Source: CAWFSE01 sp963697565
GTDB taxonomy: Bacteria; Actinomycetota; Actinomycetes; CAVWCF01
Length of the DNA stretch: 49,480 nucleotides
Assembly: GCA_963697565.1 (NCBI GenBank)
Contig: CAVOOM010000002.1
Location: forward strand, 1-49,480
Direction of reading: 5' to 3'
In this document: in pieces, positions 48,082-49,480 of the stretch
How positions within the stretch are numbered: position 1 is the stretch's first letter
Layout of the letters: each line of letters starts with the position of its first letter
Notes under the pieces: generated by a model
Databases searched by the model: none
Told to the model about the DNA's origin: nothing
What the model saw: the letters and a program-made list of their open reading frames with translations, nothing else
Made by a program: the position numbers and the translations under genes

Positions 48082-48661
48082 AGGCGGGTGGCCGCGCTGG
48101 GCGTGACCACGGCGTTGACGGGGTGGTCGTGCGGCTCGGCCGGCAGGTCGCCGGCGTCGTGCAGCTCGCCGTCCCAGAGCAGCGCCACCACCAGGGCGCC
48201 AGTGCGCGTACGGGCGAGCGCCCGGTCGTAGGAACCGCCGCCCTTGCCGAGCCGGACCCCGTCGCGGGCGACGGCGAGGGCGGGCGCGAGCACGACGTCG
48301 GCGTCGCCGATGGCGTCGGGCCCGAGCCGCTCGCCGACCGGCTCGGCCATCCCGCGCAGAGTGAAGCCCAGCGACTCCGGGCCGTCGTACTCAGCCCAGT
48401 CGAGGTCGAGGTCGTCGAGCACTACCGGCAGCAGCACCCGCTTGCCGGCGCGCGCAGGGCGTCGAGCAGCGCCTCGGTGGGCGGCTCGGTGCCGAAGGAG
48501 GAGTACGCCGCCACACAGCGGGCGGCAGCAACCTCGGGAAGCGCGAGCACCCGCCGCGCAAGCGCCGGCCCGGCGTCGGCGCCGAGCACCGCCGAGCGCC
48601 GCCGCTGCCGGGCGAGGGCGCGCCGGACCGCCTTGTCCCGGCTTCCGTCCAGCGCGCTCAC
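48078..48661 (-). CDS. 5-formyltetrahydrofolate cyclo-ligase
   Basis: About 194 residues. VRRALARQRRR, AAYSSFGTEPPTEALLDAL, KRVLLPVVLDD, and the ATP/5-formyl-THF binding motif RLGKGGGSYDRALA with ALLWDGEL are diagnostic. It converts 5-formyl-THF to 5,10-methenyl-THF using ATP. One lost base near 48452 shifts the frame. GTG 48661 starts 38 bases from galU, transcribed divergently. Its stop overlaps the penicillin-acylase stop by three to four bases. Confidence 0.85.
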
Positions 48662-48698
48662 CCCGGCAGTGTGGCCTGTCCTCGTTAGGGTTCGGGAC

Positions 48699-49480
48699 AT
48701 GACCGTCGATCGCGCCCTCACCAAGGCCGTCATCCCGGCCGCGGGGCTGGGCACGCGATTCCTCCCCGCCACCAAGGCGACGCCGAAGGAGATGCTGCCG
48801 GTCGTCGACAAGCCGGCCATCCAGTACGTCGTGGAGGAGGCGGCCGCGGCGGGCCTCACCGACCTGCTCGTCGTGACCGGGCGCACCAAGCGGGCCATCG
48901 AGGACCACTTCGACGAGGCCGTGGAGCTGGAGCTCACCTTGGCCGAGCGCGGTGACGCCGAGACGCTGGCGCTCGTGCGAGCCCCCACGGAGCTGGCGCG
49001 CATCCACTACGTGCGGCAGGGCGACGCTCTGGGGCTCGGCCACGCGGTCGGCTGCGCCGAGCAGCACGTCGGCGACGAGCCCTTTCGCGGTGCTGCTCGG
49101 CAACGACCTCGTTGCCGACGGCGGGGAGTGCTGCGCCGGCTCCGGCGGTGCGCTCCGCGAACGGGGGCAGCGTGGTCGCGCTCATGGGGGTGCCGAGCCG
49201 ACGAGATCCACCGCTACGGCTGCGCGGCGGTCGAGGCGACCGACGAGCCGGGACGTGGTGCGCGTCGTCGACCTCGTCGAGAAGCCCGCCCCCGGGCACC
49301 GCGCCCAGCAACCTCGCGGTGATCGGCCGCTACGTGCTCGATGCCTCGATCTTCGGGGTGCTGGCCAAGGGGGTCGCCGACGAGCGGGGCGAGATCCCCA
49401 CCGACGCGCTGCGCGTCCTGGCGCACGAGGGGCTCGCCAGCAGGGGCCGCGAGCGCCGCAGTGGCGGGGTGCACGGGGTC
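48699..49480 (+). CDS. galU: UTP-glucose-1-phosphate uridylyltransferase (3' end outside window)
   Basis: Partial, at least 260 residues. The NTP-binding start VIPAAGLGTRFLPATKATPKEMLPVVDKPA is diagnostic for GalU, followed by YVVEEAAAAGLTDLLVVTGR, LGLGHAVGCAEQHVGDEPFAVLLGNDL, VVDLVEKP, and GEIPTDALRVLA. It makes UDP-glucose for cell-wall and storage polysaccharides. Several extra bases (near 49085, 49130, 49195, 49250 and 49300) shift the frame. ATG 48699 is the only clear start. The gene runs off the window's end. Confidence 0.88.

Overview
The window is very GC-rich DNA (about three quarters G+C by eye) from an actinomycete. Markers for this are RbpA, the HrcA/CIRCE-controlled FmdB-type chaperone, a DUF222/HNH endonuclease with a LexA box, DUF2510 and SCO7613-like membrane proteins, a PadR-HAAS pair, many GTG starts and many 4-base stop/start overlaps. 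Gene order at the right end (mscL, SAF protein, FmdB protein, 5-formyl-THF cyclo-ligase, galU) matches a conserved actinobacterial neighbourhood (mycobacterial Rv0985c-Rv0993). I cannot place genus or family. Many genes are broken by single-base indels, mostly extra C or G, while the protein signal continues in the next frame. I read these as draft long-read errors, so broken genes are given as whole CDS with the shifts noted. They are densest over a macA/macB-like operon (18.8-22.1 kb).

Layout. 0-7.2 kb: RecB-like nuclease-helicase, YbjN-like protein, a fusion of ADP-ribosylglycohydrolase with a dual-specificity phosphatase, and a lower-GC AspBHI-type modification-dependent restriction enzyme. 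7.2-10.5 kb: DEDDh exonuclease, tiny zinc ribbon, and the tdh-kbl threonine operon behind a G-quadruplex-like tract. 10.6-18.4 kb: methyltransferase, membrane proteins, a secreted NodB-like deacetylase preceded by a strong hairpin, a membrane-anchored L,D-transpeptidase, a cNMP-binding protein, a haloalkane dehalogenase and a LURP-one protein. 18.4-23.7 kb: export operon (MacA, MacB ATPase, permease, DUF5666-like protein, lipoprotein) plus a membrane protein. 23.8-30.0 kb: MNT/HEPN-like remnant, a truncated pcm, and a giant membrane protein with an internal duplication. 30.1-36.5 kb: NrtR-like regulator, LexA-boxed HNH endonuclease, PadR-HAAS module, AI-2E-family transporter and VOC protein. 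36.6-39.8 kb: rbpA, tryptophanase and a coupled saccharopine-dehydrogenase-like protein. 39.8-49.5 kb: P-type ATPase, mscL, SAF protein, MTA phosphorylase, CIRCE-controlled Ruc-like chaperone, two crcB genes, penicillin acylase, 5-formyl-THF cyclo-ligase and a partial galU.

Functional themes are nucleic-acid defence and repair at the left and around 31-33 kb, envelope and export functions in the middle, and amino-acid catabolism (Thr to Gly, Trp to indole and pyruvate). Regulatory sites are unusually readable: a perfect CIRCE, a perfect LexA box, a palindrome exactly filling a PadR promoter spacer, and a Crp-like site before rbpA. No CRISPR array, rRNA, tRNA, insertion sequence or phage was found.
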